From NCBI RefSeq assembly GCF_019059575.1, contig NW_024881613.1, positions 62,001 through 126,000 on the forward strand: a stretch of DNA of 64,000 nt, in the 5' to 3' direction. The notes beneath the pieces were generated by a model that saw only the letters and a list, made by a program, of their open reading frames with translations, did not search any database and was not told the DNA's origin. Both the position numbers and the translations under genes were made by a program. This document shows, piece after piece, positions 13,881 to 25,593 of the stretch (position 1 is the first letter of the stretch; the number at the start of each line of letters is the position of its first letter). The stretch is from Amphibalanus amphitrite (taxonomy: Eukaryota; Arthropoda; Thecostraca; Balanomorpha; Balanidae).

Positions 13881-14499
13881 CGTTCATTCCATACAGGTTA
13901 TAGCTTACGATTTGCTATTTCCGCTATGCAGGTACATATGGAATGGAATGGAATCCGAGAAGACGTATCAGTCCGACAAGGTTTTCCTTAGCAAAATACA
14001 CATTGTTAAATGTGCTTACAATTTACATAACTATTTGTAATTAACCGAGATGTTGGTAGGTGTTGTTAAAACTAACATATTTGCTGAAGCTTTCAGAGGT
14101 CCGTCAGTGTGAAATACAGGCAACTGCTTTTTAACAGTTACGTGTTTATCGACAAAAAGTTTTTCTTTGTATGCTCTTTTTTGTGTGGTTTCACTATACA
14201 AATGCAATGATGAAACCCGTTTAGTGTTCTTCCGTGCCAAAAGACGTGTTCCTTTGAGAGTCCATGTCCTGCATTGAATGAAAAGCATACAGTTCCTCGA
14301 CAGAAATGCAATCTTTCATTTTTCAAATTCCTCATTCTGGTTCTTTGTTATAAAAGTCAACTTTGCGTTCGCTTTCATTTACAACAGGACGCCAAATCAA
14401 CGGAAGGTATGAAATAAACTTGGTCGTATTCAGCTCTGGACTCTGGGTTTCTTTTGAACTGCGCTTCAGTTGAACACAGTAGCCGAATTCCAAGAACTC

Positions 14500-14850
14500 A
14501 CAGAGCAGCGGCGGTGGCCGCGTCTCGTTCAGTGTCGACCTCACCGCGTCAGCAGCTGTCCAGTACCAGCGTGACCTGTCGGCGCCGCGCCGAATCGGGC
14601 AGGCCACAGCCGCCGCCGAGACGCCCACCTATATGCGGCCGCCGACTGCCAGACCCCACACGGAGTGCCAGGGACACCGCGCCGCGGCTGCTGTCATCGT
14701 CCCGTCCCGTCGCCGTTTTTCTGGTGTCTGCCAGGTCACGAACGTTGACCGCAGGTGGGTGGAGAAGACCAGGGCGGCCGGAGGGATCTGGAGGGTTTTA
14801 CTGGGACCGGTGGGCCCATCAGGGCGTCCACCCACGAGGAACCTATCATA
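14500..14850. promoter_or_regulatory. CpG-rich patch
   Basis: CpG-dense block with overlapping open frames on both strands. No domain recognised. Confidence 0.22.
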
Positions 14851-17800
14851 CGGTAATGGCCAAACTTGGCCAGTGTGTTCTTGGAAACCTGTCGGCGACA
14901 CATGCTGCATGGCGAGAAATTACGTCTCTTGATCTGGCAAAGAAATGAAATTATTGCTTTATTCAGCTTTCAGCCAAGACTCGTTATATCTAGAGCAGCT
15001 GCGGAAACGCAATTTACGCAATATACTGCAATGCTTCCAACTATAACCATCACCATCCATACATTTACCTTAAACTGACGAACTTCCATTTGAAGGACCG
15101 ATGGTACAGAGTCGCAATATGTGAGCATCTAAATAAGAAGCAGCTCACCAGTATATCCTAATCTTCCAAAATGACGTACAAAATATCATTTTCATCTGTC
15201 ACTGTTTGGCCACGTTCATCAATAAACTATGCAACTCAGGCTTCGTGCCTTATTCCAGCACGCTAATGGATTTTACTCAAAACAATATTGTCAAAATAGT
15301 AAAGAGCATACGCAATATGCATGCAAATGAGCAATGAGCTTCGCGCATATTATATTGATGGAAAATGATCAATGACATTTTGAATAAAGTGTGCGATAAT
15401 TAAAAATGTTTAGAGGCCAATATCCTCTCCTCTGCGCCAGAAACGAATGTATTTACTCCAATATTTCGTTCATAATATGCACGTATACCATAATGCCTAT
15501 GCTGTATACTGAAATAGCACTCCAAAGGGACGGCGCCAATACCAGAGCGGCTGCATTAAATGGCATCCCAGACCGATCCATCTTCTGGTCAGCCTGTCGT
15601 TGTGTGAAAGGTGGGCCTTCAGTTTTGTATTGTAACGAATCACACTGCCGTGAGAGGGTGTAAAAGGACTCCTTAATCGTTTTCATGACAGGTGATCTGG
15701 CGAATGCATCAAACAGTGACCAAATTTGCACCAAATCTCTTTTTCATATCTTCATATCATATACCTATTTCAGTGTTTTAATCGAAAATAATGTCTGATA
15801 ATTTGATCAAATCGGCACCGTATCTGGACCAAATGTCTACCAATTGTGTACCAGTTACCTATCATGAAAACGGTTCTTGTGTAATTCACTGTTCGCGTGT
15901 CTGTTAGCTTTCCCGTCCACTGTCTCCGCCTATGATGGCAATAGCGAATCGACTTGCTTTGTCATAGACAACTTTTTGGTGATTTCAACGGAAATTTTTG
16001 TCGTTAGAACATAAAGTAAAAGTAAATATTTTATTAAAGTTCAGTCTACAGCGTCCCATTTAAAAAACGCATGAATTACGCCACATGTCGATATACAATG
16101 TCACTTACGTGGTTTCGATGTTATCGCATCAGTTTTTTTAGGACCGATGCGACTTCACTCCTTCAAAGGCGGGATCTAGTTGCATTTTAACTCAGAAAAT
16201 GAGCCGAAGCTGTATATGGAAGCCATTTTCTCGGAACTACATATGTCTTAGGGCTTTTTGCGCAAAACCAAATGATGTTGTTTTGCTCGTAAATCATACA
16301 AGGTCAATCGACCGATTTAAGACCGACTTAAGTCTTTTCGTAAAAAGACAGACAATCTAAAAAGTGAAACATTTCGATAGACGGTACCGACTCTTAAATG
16401 TTTCAGATCTCGGTAAACATCGTCAATAAAATAGCTGGTGTTGATAGTCAAATTAAATCAGGGTTATCGTCAAAATATTAAAACATCTGTCAAACGTTTA
16501 CTAACACACGTTGAAAACATTGGGTAAAATACTCGTCTGACTGGAATCAGCTCCCTCCCCCCAGCCGTCACCGACTGATGATGGATAGAACACTTCCCTG
16601 CCGATGTCGCTGCCGGCGGCTGGTGACTCGCCCGGCCCGGGGTTCCACCGGGGCCGGGCCGGCGGACAGGCTCTCACGGCGGGCGGCGCAGCGCTCTACC
16701 GCTCACTATTTCTGAACCGGCGCCGGGCGCCCGGCCACCGTGAGCACGTACGACGAGCTTTAATATGTGCCGGCCAGGGCTCCATCTGTGTGGGATCAAC
16801 ACTCCGTGACCGGGTGGAGCGGCATCAATTCGGCCGGCGGACGCGCGGCTCCCGGCTGTCACCGGCCGCTGGACCAGTGCCACTTTGGGCAGACGTCAGC
16901 GGCAGCTAAGTGCGCCATTCATGGCGAGCGAAGTCGACGAGGCGCCTAACAGTCGGTCACCTGCGCTCGGTCGGCTGGGCAGCAGCCCGGCACTAACTAG
17001 TTGGACAGCGCGGGCCCGGCTGGCAGCGGTGGCTGCATACTGACGAATGGGCGGCGGCTGGCTGGTCATTCGGGGCTCGCCAGGTCACCAGGGGAAGTTA
17101 GAAACTGCCCAACTGTGTGATGACTAAGAAGACAGACTAGGGCAGACTGGCAAATCCGTTATAAGCGAATAATAAACAACGGATACAGATTTACTAAAAT
17201 AGGCTAGTGAACGGAAGCATACGGCCTTATCGAATAAAGTATAGCTGCGGATTTCGAATTTATGACGCGTCAGCACCGTCATGACTCATGACGAGTGCTT
17301 GCGAAACGTTAATTAATGCTCAAGCAAGGCTACGTAGCCGTACAACAATGCATTATGCAATACAACAGTGCAACACTCAATGCTCAGCTGTTCCACTTCC
17401 GAAATTCTTCACTCTTCGGGATCATCTCAGTAGGTAACGCATTAGTCATTACGACATAGGCCGCAACAATAGGTACGCTAAAAGCGCCATTGACCGTACG
17501 GGCAGCATGCTGACCAATATTTTTATAATTGTTGTGATAATAGCTCTCTAACCATGCTAGAGGGCCTTCAGCCATGTTAAAAGGTATCTTTCCTCTAAAC
17601 ATACTATTATTTGGAGCGCTAAATCTCTCATCACCCATGCCACTACAAAGATAGACCGAACGCATCTCCACTGTGAAGGATAGACAGGTGCACTCGGGCA
17701 TGCATTTCGTAAATCAAAATTCAATTTCATTACCAGTCCATTTCGACAAAAATTCAGTGCCGATTACCTGTCAAAATTGGAGTGTGAAGTATCTAAATTT

Positions 17801-18331
17801 GCTGTGGATAAATTGTTTAGTTGATATTGTTTGGTTTTTATACCATCATAATGTCGTAGTTTATTATCAGAAAATCCCAGACGAAATTTCCAGCTCACAT
17901 GTAAAACATTTATTGAAAAGGTAAGACCGATTTGTGAAAGAATTGGTAGCAATGCTTCAGGGGCGGGGGTTAAAATCTTGAGCGGGATTTAAAAAGCTTG
18001 TGGGTATATGGATAGATAAGCAATAAGCATTGATAGTAAAGTGTGTTAAACTTTAAAACATAGGGTTATTACTTATTTTCTTATGATAATTAAAGAAGCT
18101 GTATTGTATAGTTGGTGTTTATGCTCAATTATGGCTTATATCGTGCAATCCATTCAATGATTCACCTATTTCATAAACTACAGTTTTTTTAGATAATATT
18201 GACGAACCATAAAATGCATTTGAAATCAAACACTTTAACATAAATCGTCAAACGATTGCTTCCAACGAAACAATATATGCCTAGAGCCTAGAGGATCATG
18301 TTTGAACAGATTCGAGCTATTTGTCCGCAGA
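14850..18331. other. No supported gene
   Basis: AT-rich intergenic DNA apart from the CpG-rich block at 16.58-17.09 kb. The 3' part is likely the promoter or 5' UTR side of the coiled-coil gene. Confidence 0.45.
16580..17090. promoter_or_regulatory. CpG-rich patch 1.2 kb upstream of the coiled-coil gene
   Basis: CpG-dense block about 1.25 kb before the ATG at 18339. It is the best-placed candidate for that gene's promoter or 5' UTR exon, given the acceptor-like sequence ahead of the ATG. Inference only. Confidence 0.3.
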
Positions 18332-18338
18332 GCCAGCC

Positions 18339-19394
18339 ATGTCTACGCCATCGATCAACGATGAGGCGGACAGCGAGCTCCCATCCACCGAAGTGCCGAC
18401 CACGGAGTCGGAGATCAAGACGACCTCGACGGCCGGGACCGGCTCCACGGAGGACACAACGAGCGGCGCCGCCTCCGGGTCGGCCAGCACCTCCGAGTCG
18501 AGCAGCTCCGTGAAGAAGGAGTCTTCGACCACCGACGGCAGCCCCGACTCGAGCCCCACCACCACCTCGGACACCAAGGAGGCCGACGGAGGGGAGGCGG
18601 AGGAAGGAGGAGGAGGGGAGGACGAGGCGGAGGAAGCGCCGCCGCCGCCGCCGCCGAAACCCAAGCCCAAGAAGAAGTCCGCGCCGCCTCCACCGCCCGC
18701 GGGCGATGCTGGAGAGGTCGATGTCGCTGGTGACATATCGATGCAGTATGAGAAGAAGTTCAAGGACATCCTTCGCGAGAGGAGGAAGAAGGCTGAGGCG
18801 GAGCTGGCGGCAAAGAACAAGAACAAGGCGACCATCGATGAGATGAACGCCTACTACAAGGCCTGGGTGACGGCCGACTACGAAAAGCGCAAAGAGCAGC
18901 CCAAGTCGCACGAGGCGGCCAAGAAGCGGCGCCAGGACGCCGTCCGACAGAAGAAGGCCCAGGAGGCGTTCTGCACGTGGCTGCAGTACAAGAAGCAGCA
19001 GCTGAAGATGGAGAGGCGCCGGTATCGGCTGCAGCGCAAGGAGCGCCGCCAGCTGGTGCAGAAGCGGTCGCGCGCCGCCAGTGAGCGCGCCTACGAGTGC
19101 TGGCTGGCGGAGAAGCGGCGCCAGCACCGTGCCGAGGGCCGGCCGGCCGGCCACTACCCGCCCGTGGTCCACACGCGCGACATGTCCGTCCTCTACGCCA
19201 AGTCGTACAAGGCGGCGATGGAGGCGCGCGGACCACGCTGCGCCAGCGCCTCGGGCCGCCTGCAGGGAGGCAGCGAGTTCCACGACGTCGAGAACGTCTA
19301 CTGTCCCGAGCACAAGACCGAGTACCGGCTGGAGACCAAGCGGACCGCCAGCGGCAGCTGCTACCGCCTCACCAGCGTGCGCAAACTGGACTGA
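18339..19394 (+). CDS. Charged coiled-coil protein, single exon
   Basis: 351 codons with strong GC bias at third positions, unlike the surrounding AT-rich DNA. Residues 1-95 are Ser/Thr/Glu-rich and acidic. Residues 101-120 are two proline runs around a lysine cluster. Residues 135-270 are a highly charged Lys/Arg/Glu predicted coiled coil with three aromatic-x-x-W steps (Trp176, Trp214, Trp255) of the form AFCTWLQYKK and AYECWLAEKR. The last 80 residues are mixed. The F/Y-x-x-W-L-x-x-K pattern recalls microtubule- or cilium-linked coiled-coil proteins such as CCDC181, CCDC34 and MAP9, but this is a resemblance, not an assignment. The ATG (GCCAGCCATGT) has a fair Kozak context. An acceptor-like TTTGTCCGCAG ends 7 bases before it, so a 5' UTR exon may exist upstream. 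Confidence 0.72.
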   Translation: MSTPSINDEADSELPSTEVPTTESEIKTTSTAGTGSTEDTTSGAASGSASTSESSSSVKKESSTTDGSPDSSPTTTSDTKEADGGEAEEGGGGEDEAEEAPPPPPPKPKPKKKSAPPPPPAGDAGEVDVAGDISMQYEKKFKDILRERRKKAEAELAAKNKNKATIDEMNAYYKAWVTADYEKRKEQPKSHEAAKKRRQDAVRQKKAQEAFCTWLQYKKQQLKMERRRYRLQRKERRQLVQKRSRAASERAYECWLAEKRRQHRAEGRPAGHYPPVVHTRDMSVLYAKSYKAAMEARGPRCASASGRLQGGSEFHDVENVYCPEHKTEYRLETKRTASGSCYRLTSVRKLD

Positions 19395-20735
19395 AGCGGG
19401 CAGCGGCCAGGAAAGGAGAGGTAGTGGTGCCTGAAGGAAGTGACCTTAGATAAGAGCAGCGATCCTTCAGTCGAGTTATGGAGTGGGAATTTCGGAAGGC
19501 GCCAATATCAAAGCAGGCTTAGACTTTATTTTTCCAACGCTTCCATAATTCACTGCGTAGCTCGCTTAATCTCGAGTTACTTTCTAAATCTGTCCACTTA
19601 TATTCGCCTTCTTCTCTGAAAGTTGCTAATCACTTTTTTAAATTGGATAACTCACTGCTCAAGCCTTCAGCAGTGTTCGGAGAGGCCTGATAAATACGCA
19701 GAGTCCGCTCCAAGGCATTCGGAGCATCATATTTAAATGAGACGTCCTCTTCTTGATTAAGAAACTTTGCCTTCGCACACCAAGGCGGCTAATCAGCCAT
19801 CACCTTGACAAACTTTGGATAATCAAACAAACCCACATCTTGTCACTCACCTGCACTGGTGGATACCCGATAAAATTTTAACACAACCCTGTGATATATT
19901 AACGGAGTTCAACCAATACTCTGTACAAATTTCATGGATGTATAATTAAAATCGATTTACATATAGATATTCGAATAAATATTTAATGGGCCTTCTATGT
20001 GGAAGTCCATTGGGGGGTAACTGCGCAATAGATATTTTCTTGTAACCAACAACAACTCATCATGAGTGCATGGTGTTCTGTTTTTGGATATTTCATGCAA
20101 TGTATTTTAGGTAGCTCTCGCCATTGCCAGAGAATGTATGTTGTATTATGTTTAAAATCGAGTTTCCTATGCATTTAGCAAGATGTTTCGACATTGAATT
20201 GAGATTGGATGAGAGTTGGGAGCACTTGTGGTCAACACGATTTTCAGGAAATACAACCTTACCAATCATTGTCCTTCCCAGACCTTCGCCATGACATCGC
20301 CGATTCACATCGATTCAGCACCGTATGCCGTTCACGGCATACGCGGTGGTGTGGAGGGAGTCTGAGAGGCCGAGGGACGCCATGTGTAGTTTCGCAGCAG
20401 AGTGCCGTGCTCTTTCCCACGAACTTCCCAGACCACTGCACCGAGACCGTTTCCTTGCACCTTCAGCACAAACTTGACCAATGTCCATTCACAGCTGTCC
20501 GCCGCGGGCGAAATTGGGAGGCCAGGGCCAACCGCACTGACCAGGAATGGTCTTAGACCATAGCTGTAGCTACGAACTGCGTTAACTTAGCACTGCCGGA
20601 AAACCGAATTCACCGTGGGATCATCTATGGCAGGATCGCACTTTCACATGCATTCATATGCTGGCCCTTAGCTGAAATGAGCAGTCCAAGGCAGTGAGTA
20701 CACATTATTTTACAAAACACAATGCGAATTATACA
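19395..20735. other. 3' flank of the coiled-coil gene
   Basis: Probable 3' UTR to about 20.0 kb, then unique DNA. A short hairpin, GTATGCCG-TTCA-CGGCATAC, lies at 20323-20342. Confidence 0.45.
19974..19979 (+). terminator. Candidate poly(A) signal for the coiled-coil gene
   Basis: AATAAA about 580 bases after the stop codon, in AT-rich DNA. No closer canonical hexamer was noticed, so this is the best candidate for the 3' end, by inference only. Confidence 0.3.
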
Positions 20736-21659
20736 TTAGCCCTCGCCCGTAAACGGTGTTTTGCCACCTTCGCCCATGCAGGGGGGTGGTGGTGCGACCC
20801 CCCCCCCCCCTGGCGTTTGAAAACGGAGCGTCGTAGAGCTTAGCGGAAAAACCAACGGGTTGCTCTCAACGAGATCTCGCGATTGGTGGTATATTTTTTG
20901 GTCCTAGGTCAACATTTGACCTACTTATGACCGGTCAAAGGTCAAATTTTCGGAAAAATCTCACTTTTTCAGATTTCCGCGCCGATTGCGGCAAAACGGT
21001 AAGAGATATCGACTTGAAACCTTCACTATCGTGATCCTTGATCAATTCTCTATCGTTTGGTGTGTATTTCGATGTCATAACTCTAAAAATGATGCGTTGG
21101 GAGCATTGGAAGTCTGCAAGGTCATTTGCGCATTGGGTCACGTCAGGCGTGTGACGTCACTGACCTGACCCTGACCCAAAATGGACTACAAGAAACAACC
21201 GACGATGCTTGAAATGGATAGCAAATTCGAATTCAGGGCATCAAAATACCCCGAAAAGGCATACAAGTGCAAGAAGTCATTACAGGTCAACCGAGGTCAC
21301 TGACCTGACCTTGACCTTTAGTAACCTTGAAAAGGTCAACGGACATTGTGCCAATGTCAAATCAGCCAGTCATGATTCTAAAACAATCCATCAGTGTGTC
21401 AGGTCAGTCGGCATTTATACCAATGTGAAGCAATCTCCAATTTAGCGTAAATCTGGCCGGAGGTTGTTCCCTTTATGACGTCATAACTCCGTGACCTGAC
21501 ATGACCTTGACAAAAAAATACCAAAAGTTGCGCAAAGAATGCCCCATAGGGTACTGAAAATTTGAGCAGGCTATCTGAAACGGTTCGGCGTGTAGCTAAG
21601 AAAAACCTCAGGGGGGGTTGCACCAACCCCCCCCCCCCCCCTACATTGGCGAGGGTTAG
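20736..21659. mobile_element. AGGTCA element, subfamily C copy 1
   Basis: Ends CCCTCGCCCGTAAACGG and ATTGGCGAGGG, flanked on both sides by TTAG rather than TTAA. Poly-G/poly-C hairpins lie inside both ends (right core GGTTGCACCAACC). Half-sites include runs such as TGACCTGACCTTGACC. A related copy is at 50338-51286, with a largely different middle. Confidence 0.8.
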
Positions 21660-22648
21660 ACCATTATGGTAACTGGTAGGTGGAAGGGCCCATCAACTAG
21701 CATAGATGGCGACACAAGTATGGCGCTGAGTAGCGGTGGACTTTGGAGTGGCTGAGAGGCAAAACTCATTAACTGTGCGTTAATTGGACGATAATTAGAG
21801 CCGTCCTTAATAAGCGCATCGCCGTGGACGTTTGATAAATATGCCTGATGGAAAAATGCACCAGGCTGCTACGCACTTTTTAAATTAAATCATAATTTTT
21901 ATCATGATCGCCCGGATGCCCTCCACCCGGGCGTTTTTGGCCACACCTGCCAGTTTTTTTGCGAGTGCAAAGAAAACCGCGGGGCACAGGTCCGCAAAAC
22001 TTGGTGTAGCTTATGCTACATCAATTTCGCATTGTGTGTAATATTTTTGACCCAAGGTCACATAAGGTCATGTCACCAGGTGAAGTGACCATGCCTCTAA
22101 AAAAAACTGTTATTCAGTCCTTTTTTCAGTATATATGTACCTACAATGTATGTACATACATCCCAGAAGTTTGAAACTTAGGTTGTTGCATGAGGCAATT
22201 AGTACCAACAATGTGCATGTCTCAGAATTTCGGTATCGGTGACCTAAGGTCAGGGGCCAATTTTGTGACCTCTCCATTATAAGTCAATGGGAGAAAATTG
22301 AAATGCTTTCCTTTTGGCCGTAAACACCCTTAAATGTCGGGACGCAGGGGCAGGTGAACATGACACAGAGGTGAATAATGGGCATCGAATAACAACATAT
22401 CCTAACGTATCCCGTTCTCCCCTGCGAACTGGGACGCACTATGGCGCCGTCCGGGCCGACGCCGAGTCACGTTTCCGGGCTATTCGTGATTATAAACGTG
22501 CCAGCATGTGAATTGATGCTCGTCGTAATAAATTATGATAGATACCAAGGTCACCTGAAGGTCAGGTCAAAGTCATTGACCTCAATTGACCTTGGTTCAC
22601 TTTCCAGCTTATCAAGTTTTTATGGTAGCTTTTGGAACTGATTTCGAT

Positions 22649-23806
22649 TTAACCCGCGCGGGGCTGGGGGGGTAAATTTTACCCCCCCCCCTCGCGAATT
22701 TTTGCGATATCTCAAAAACGGCGGCGCGCAGCGCCGCCAAACTTTCAGTACCTTTTCTTACATCAATTTGACACGTTCCCTGATAATTTGAGCGAAATCC
22801 GTCGGAAACTTTTTGAGAAATTGACGTTTTAGTGACGTCATGTTCACCATTTTCGCCTCAAAAACGGCAAAAGTTCAAACGCCGCTAACATCTTCATTTT
22901 TAAAGGAATCAAGACGTAACATAAAAGGTTATACGTAATTTTACTTTGTCTATCAAATGGCTATCTCGTTTTTTGAAAATTTTGGATTTTGGCCTAATTT
23001 TTTTCAAAAAACTGACTTTTTTGGGAAAATTATTATAAAATCCAAAATTTTGAGTCTATCGATAAAACCAGAATATATGTCAGAGAAGTGGTCTATGTGC
23101 ACCTACATACCAAATTTTAGAAGAATCGGTTCAAAAATGTGGGAGTTATTCAAAATTTTATGACGTCACGACACACAATTTTTTTGAAAAATGAATTTTT
23201 TGGAAGTTCTAGACCTCGTACGGAAACAAAAATAGCACCATTCGATTCGCCGTGAAAAACGGCATCAGATAGACACCTTTTTAGGCCTTAACAACCAACT
23301 TCAAAATTTGACCTCACTTGACCTGACCTTGACCTGACCTCGACCTGAAATTCATCCAGAGGTGGTCCATATCACTTATTGAGTGTGCCTATTGAATTCT
23401 ATGAGTAAAATGACCCATAAAACATGTGTCGCACATGCCCTTTTCTATATTTTGTTTTTTGGTGACCTGACCTGACCTGACCTGACCTTGACCTTGACCT
23501 CTGAATGATATTGTATGCAACGAATATTGTCTTGGTAGCCTAAGAACACGTTTTGGGCGATCAGTCTCAGTCCATGACTCCATTCTTCGGCAACTACGGT
23601 GCAAGGCCGATACTGTAGAAACTTGCAATTTGTACCCTTGACCTGACCTTGACCTTGACCTCAAACTTTAAATTAAGTACATGTTTTTAGTAGTTCGTGA
23701 TGAGAGCTTTCGATTGGCGTTTGAATTTTCCAAATCGGACCATTAGTTCGGGAGATAACAGGGGGGGTAAAATTTACCCCCCCCCCCCCAGCCCCGCGCG
23801 GGTTAA
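22649..23806. mobile_element. TTAA-flanked AGGTCA element, subfamily D
   Basis: TTAA-CCCGCGCGGGGCTGGGG and its inverse CCCCAGCCCCGCGCGGG-TTAA bound the element. Both ends have a perfect hairpin with core GTAAATTTTAC. Inside are the GGCGGCGCGCAGCGCCGCC hairpin (about 22721-22740), the CCATTATAAGTCAATGG block and long TGACC arrays. Confidence 0.85.
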
Positions 23807-24716
23807 GGACCCATTTGAACATCTGAGAAGTAATGCTGATGTCTATTTAACTTGGTTCGCTTATATATCTTATATATATAAAAATCTTCAAACATTTGAA
23901 ATAAAAAGCATAGCACAAATTACATGGATAAATCAAATGTTTAACACCGTTGACCGATTTCAAATATCTCATCAACTTTCGGAAAAAGTCGCCTCGAATA
24001 TTGTTGAACACCGCATGACGTCATAAACTGACGTAACTGTAACAGCTACCTGCTACATTGTTGACTTGAGACCAATTTAGGTCCGATATTCGGAATCAGG
24101 GCGGTGAAGAGCCCCTTATCAATTATTTTCGTTAACATCTGAGGTGGTACCGTGTACACCAGTGGTTTAGTTGGCATGAAATGACCCTGGTATAGTTTTA
24201 TAACATATTGTACCTAACTGCCATTTGATATTGCCTATTTGGGAACTTTCAGATGAACATGTTCGCATCTCGTTGCCCTGCATGCAGCATAGATATAAGG
24301 ACTAGGCATAAATTTTCACCTTTTTTACTTCCCGATAAACACTGACACAATATCGTATATCCCTCGCCGGCCGAGGGGAGGGGGCGGTGTCGCTCCCCAT
24401 GGGGTTTTTCGCGATAGCCCCGAACACACTGGCGATAGAGAGCTGAAACTTGGCATACCTAAACTTTGATTCAAGCCGGATCTTTTGACACCAACCGCAT
24501 TTTCGAGTCAGGTCAGGTCACTGACCTATGACGGCATAAGTGAACCTCTGCACGGTCTTCAGATGTCGCAACTTCGCAACGCCCTCACAGCCAGAGGAGC
24601 TTTCACAGGGAAATGAAACTTGCAGGATCTAGTATCCATTAGGAGTCTCACAACTTGTATATCTCGGATTTTTCCTTAAGGTCATATGAGGTCAGGTCAT
24701 TTTCGTAACCTCACCA

Positions 24717-25593
24717 TTAAAGGTAGTGTGCCAGCTTTCTTGGACCGTATGGAGTTAATGGCCCAGATAAGGAGAACCGGATTTTTAGAACTTATCCATA
24801 CCTTCAAAACTCATGGAAACGTCTTAAATTCTTCAAATTTTGAGTACCCCAGTGCGAAATTCGCCCCGACGGGTTGTCGGTCGTACCCCAACCACATTTC
24901 ACACCACTATGAACAATAAATGCACACACTGAAATCGCTATTACCGATATGCTCATCCAATCAAGTTTCGATAAACCCGTTCATCATCATCTCCTGCGGT
25001 TTCGAACACGCCTGTTAGGTGGCTTCTGATGCTCGTCGAGGTCGGAATTTCCAAACACGCGTGGTGCGTCGGGCCGCGCGCTCTGACTTCGGCCAATAAA
25101 AATGCGTCAGCTAATCATTGTCATTTCTGCCACTTGCGTGTGGTGAAATGGGGTCATAACTGGTCATAACTTATAAGACGGCTTTTTCATATCAATTATT
25201 TTACATAAAATCATATTTCAAACCATAAATAATGTTCGACAGCCAAATAAAAGAAACAGTACCAATACGGGTTTACAGTTTAAGGCTCGACATTGTGTTG
25301 TCTACGATTAGACAGCTGATAACTCATTCCCGTACGTCGTATGGTCGTAACACTATAATGACCTTTGCTTATTGTCACAAGTGCGCCGCATTCGCGATTG
25401 TTGCCCGACGCCTGTTTGCAGGTGAGCCCACTACAGTTGTTATACATATTTAAAAACCGATTAACTTTTAGGCGAAAAAGGCACTATTCCAGGCCCATTT
25501 TTGATTTTTTTGCGATATTAGGTAAAAACAGAAGCTTCTTATCCTAGGAAAAATAAAATGGGAAATCTTTCAAAGGTGGCACACTACCTTTAA
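24717..25593. mobile_element. TTAA-flanked MITE nested in subfamily E
   Basis: TTAA-AGGTAGTGTGCCA and TGGCACACTACCT-TTAA are inverted ends. The interior has no AGGTCA arrays, so it is a different family from its host. It shares its right TTAA with the next nested element. No coding region seen. Confidence 0.8.

Noticed and set aside
13297-13887. Several 60-72 codon frames on both strands
   Set aside because: They mirror each other across a foldback repeat and are not conserved coding sequence.
14454-14948. 164-codon plus-strand frame in GC-rich DNA
   Set aside because: Several overlapping frames of similar length exist on both strands, and no domain or splice pattern was seen.
18288-19313. 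341-codon minus-strand frame, Leu/Arg-rich
   Set aside because: It is antisense to the coiled-coil gene; low-complexity composition follows from the GC-rich codons on the other strand.
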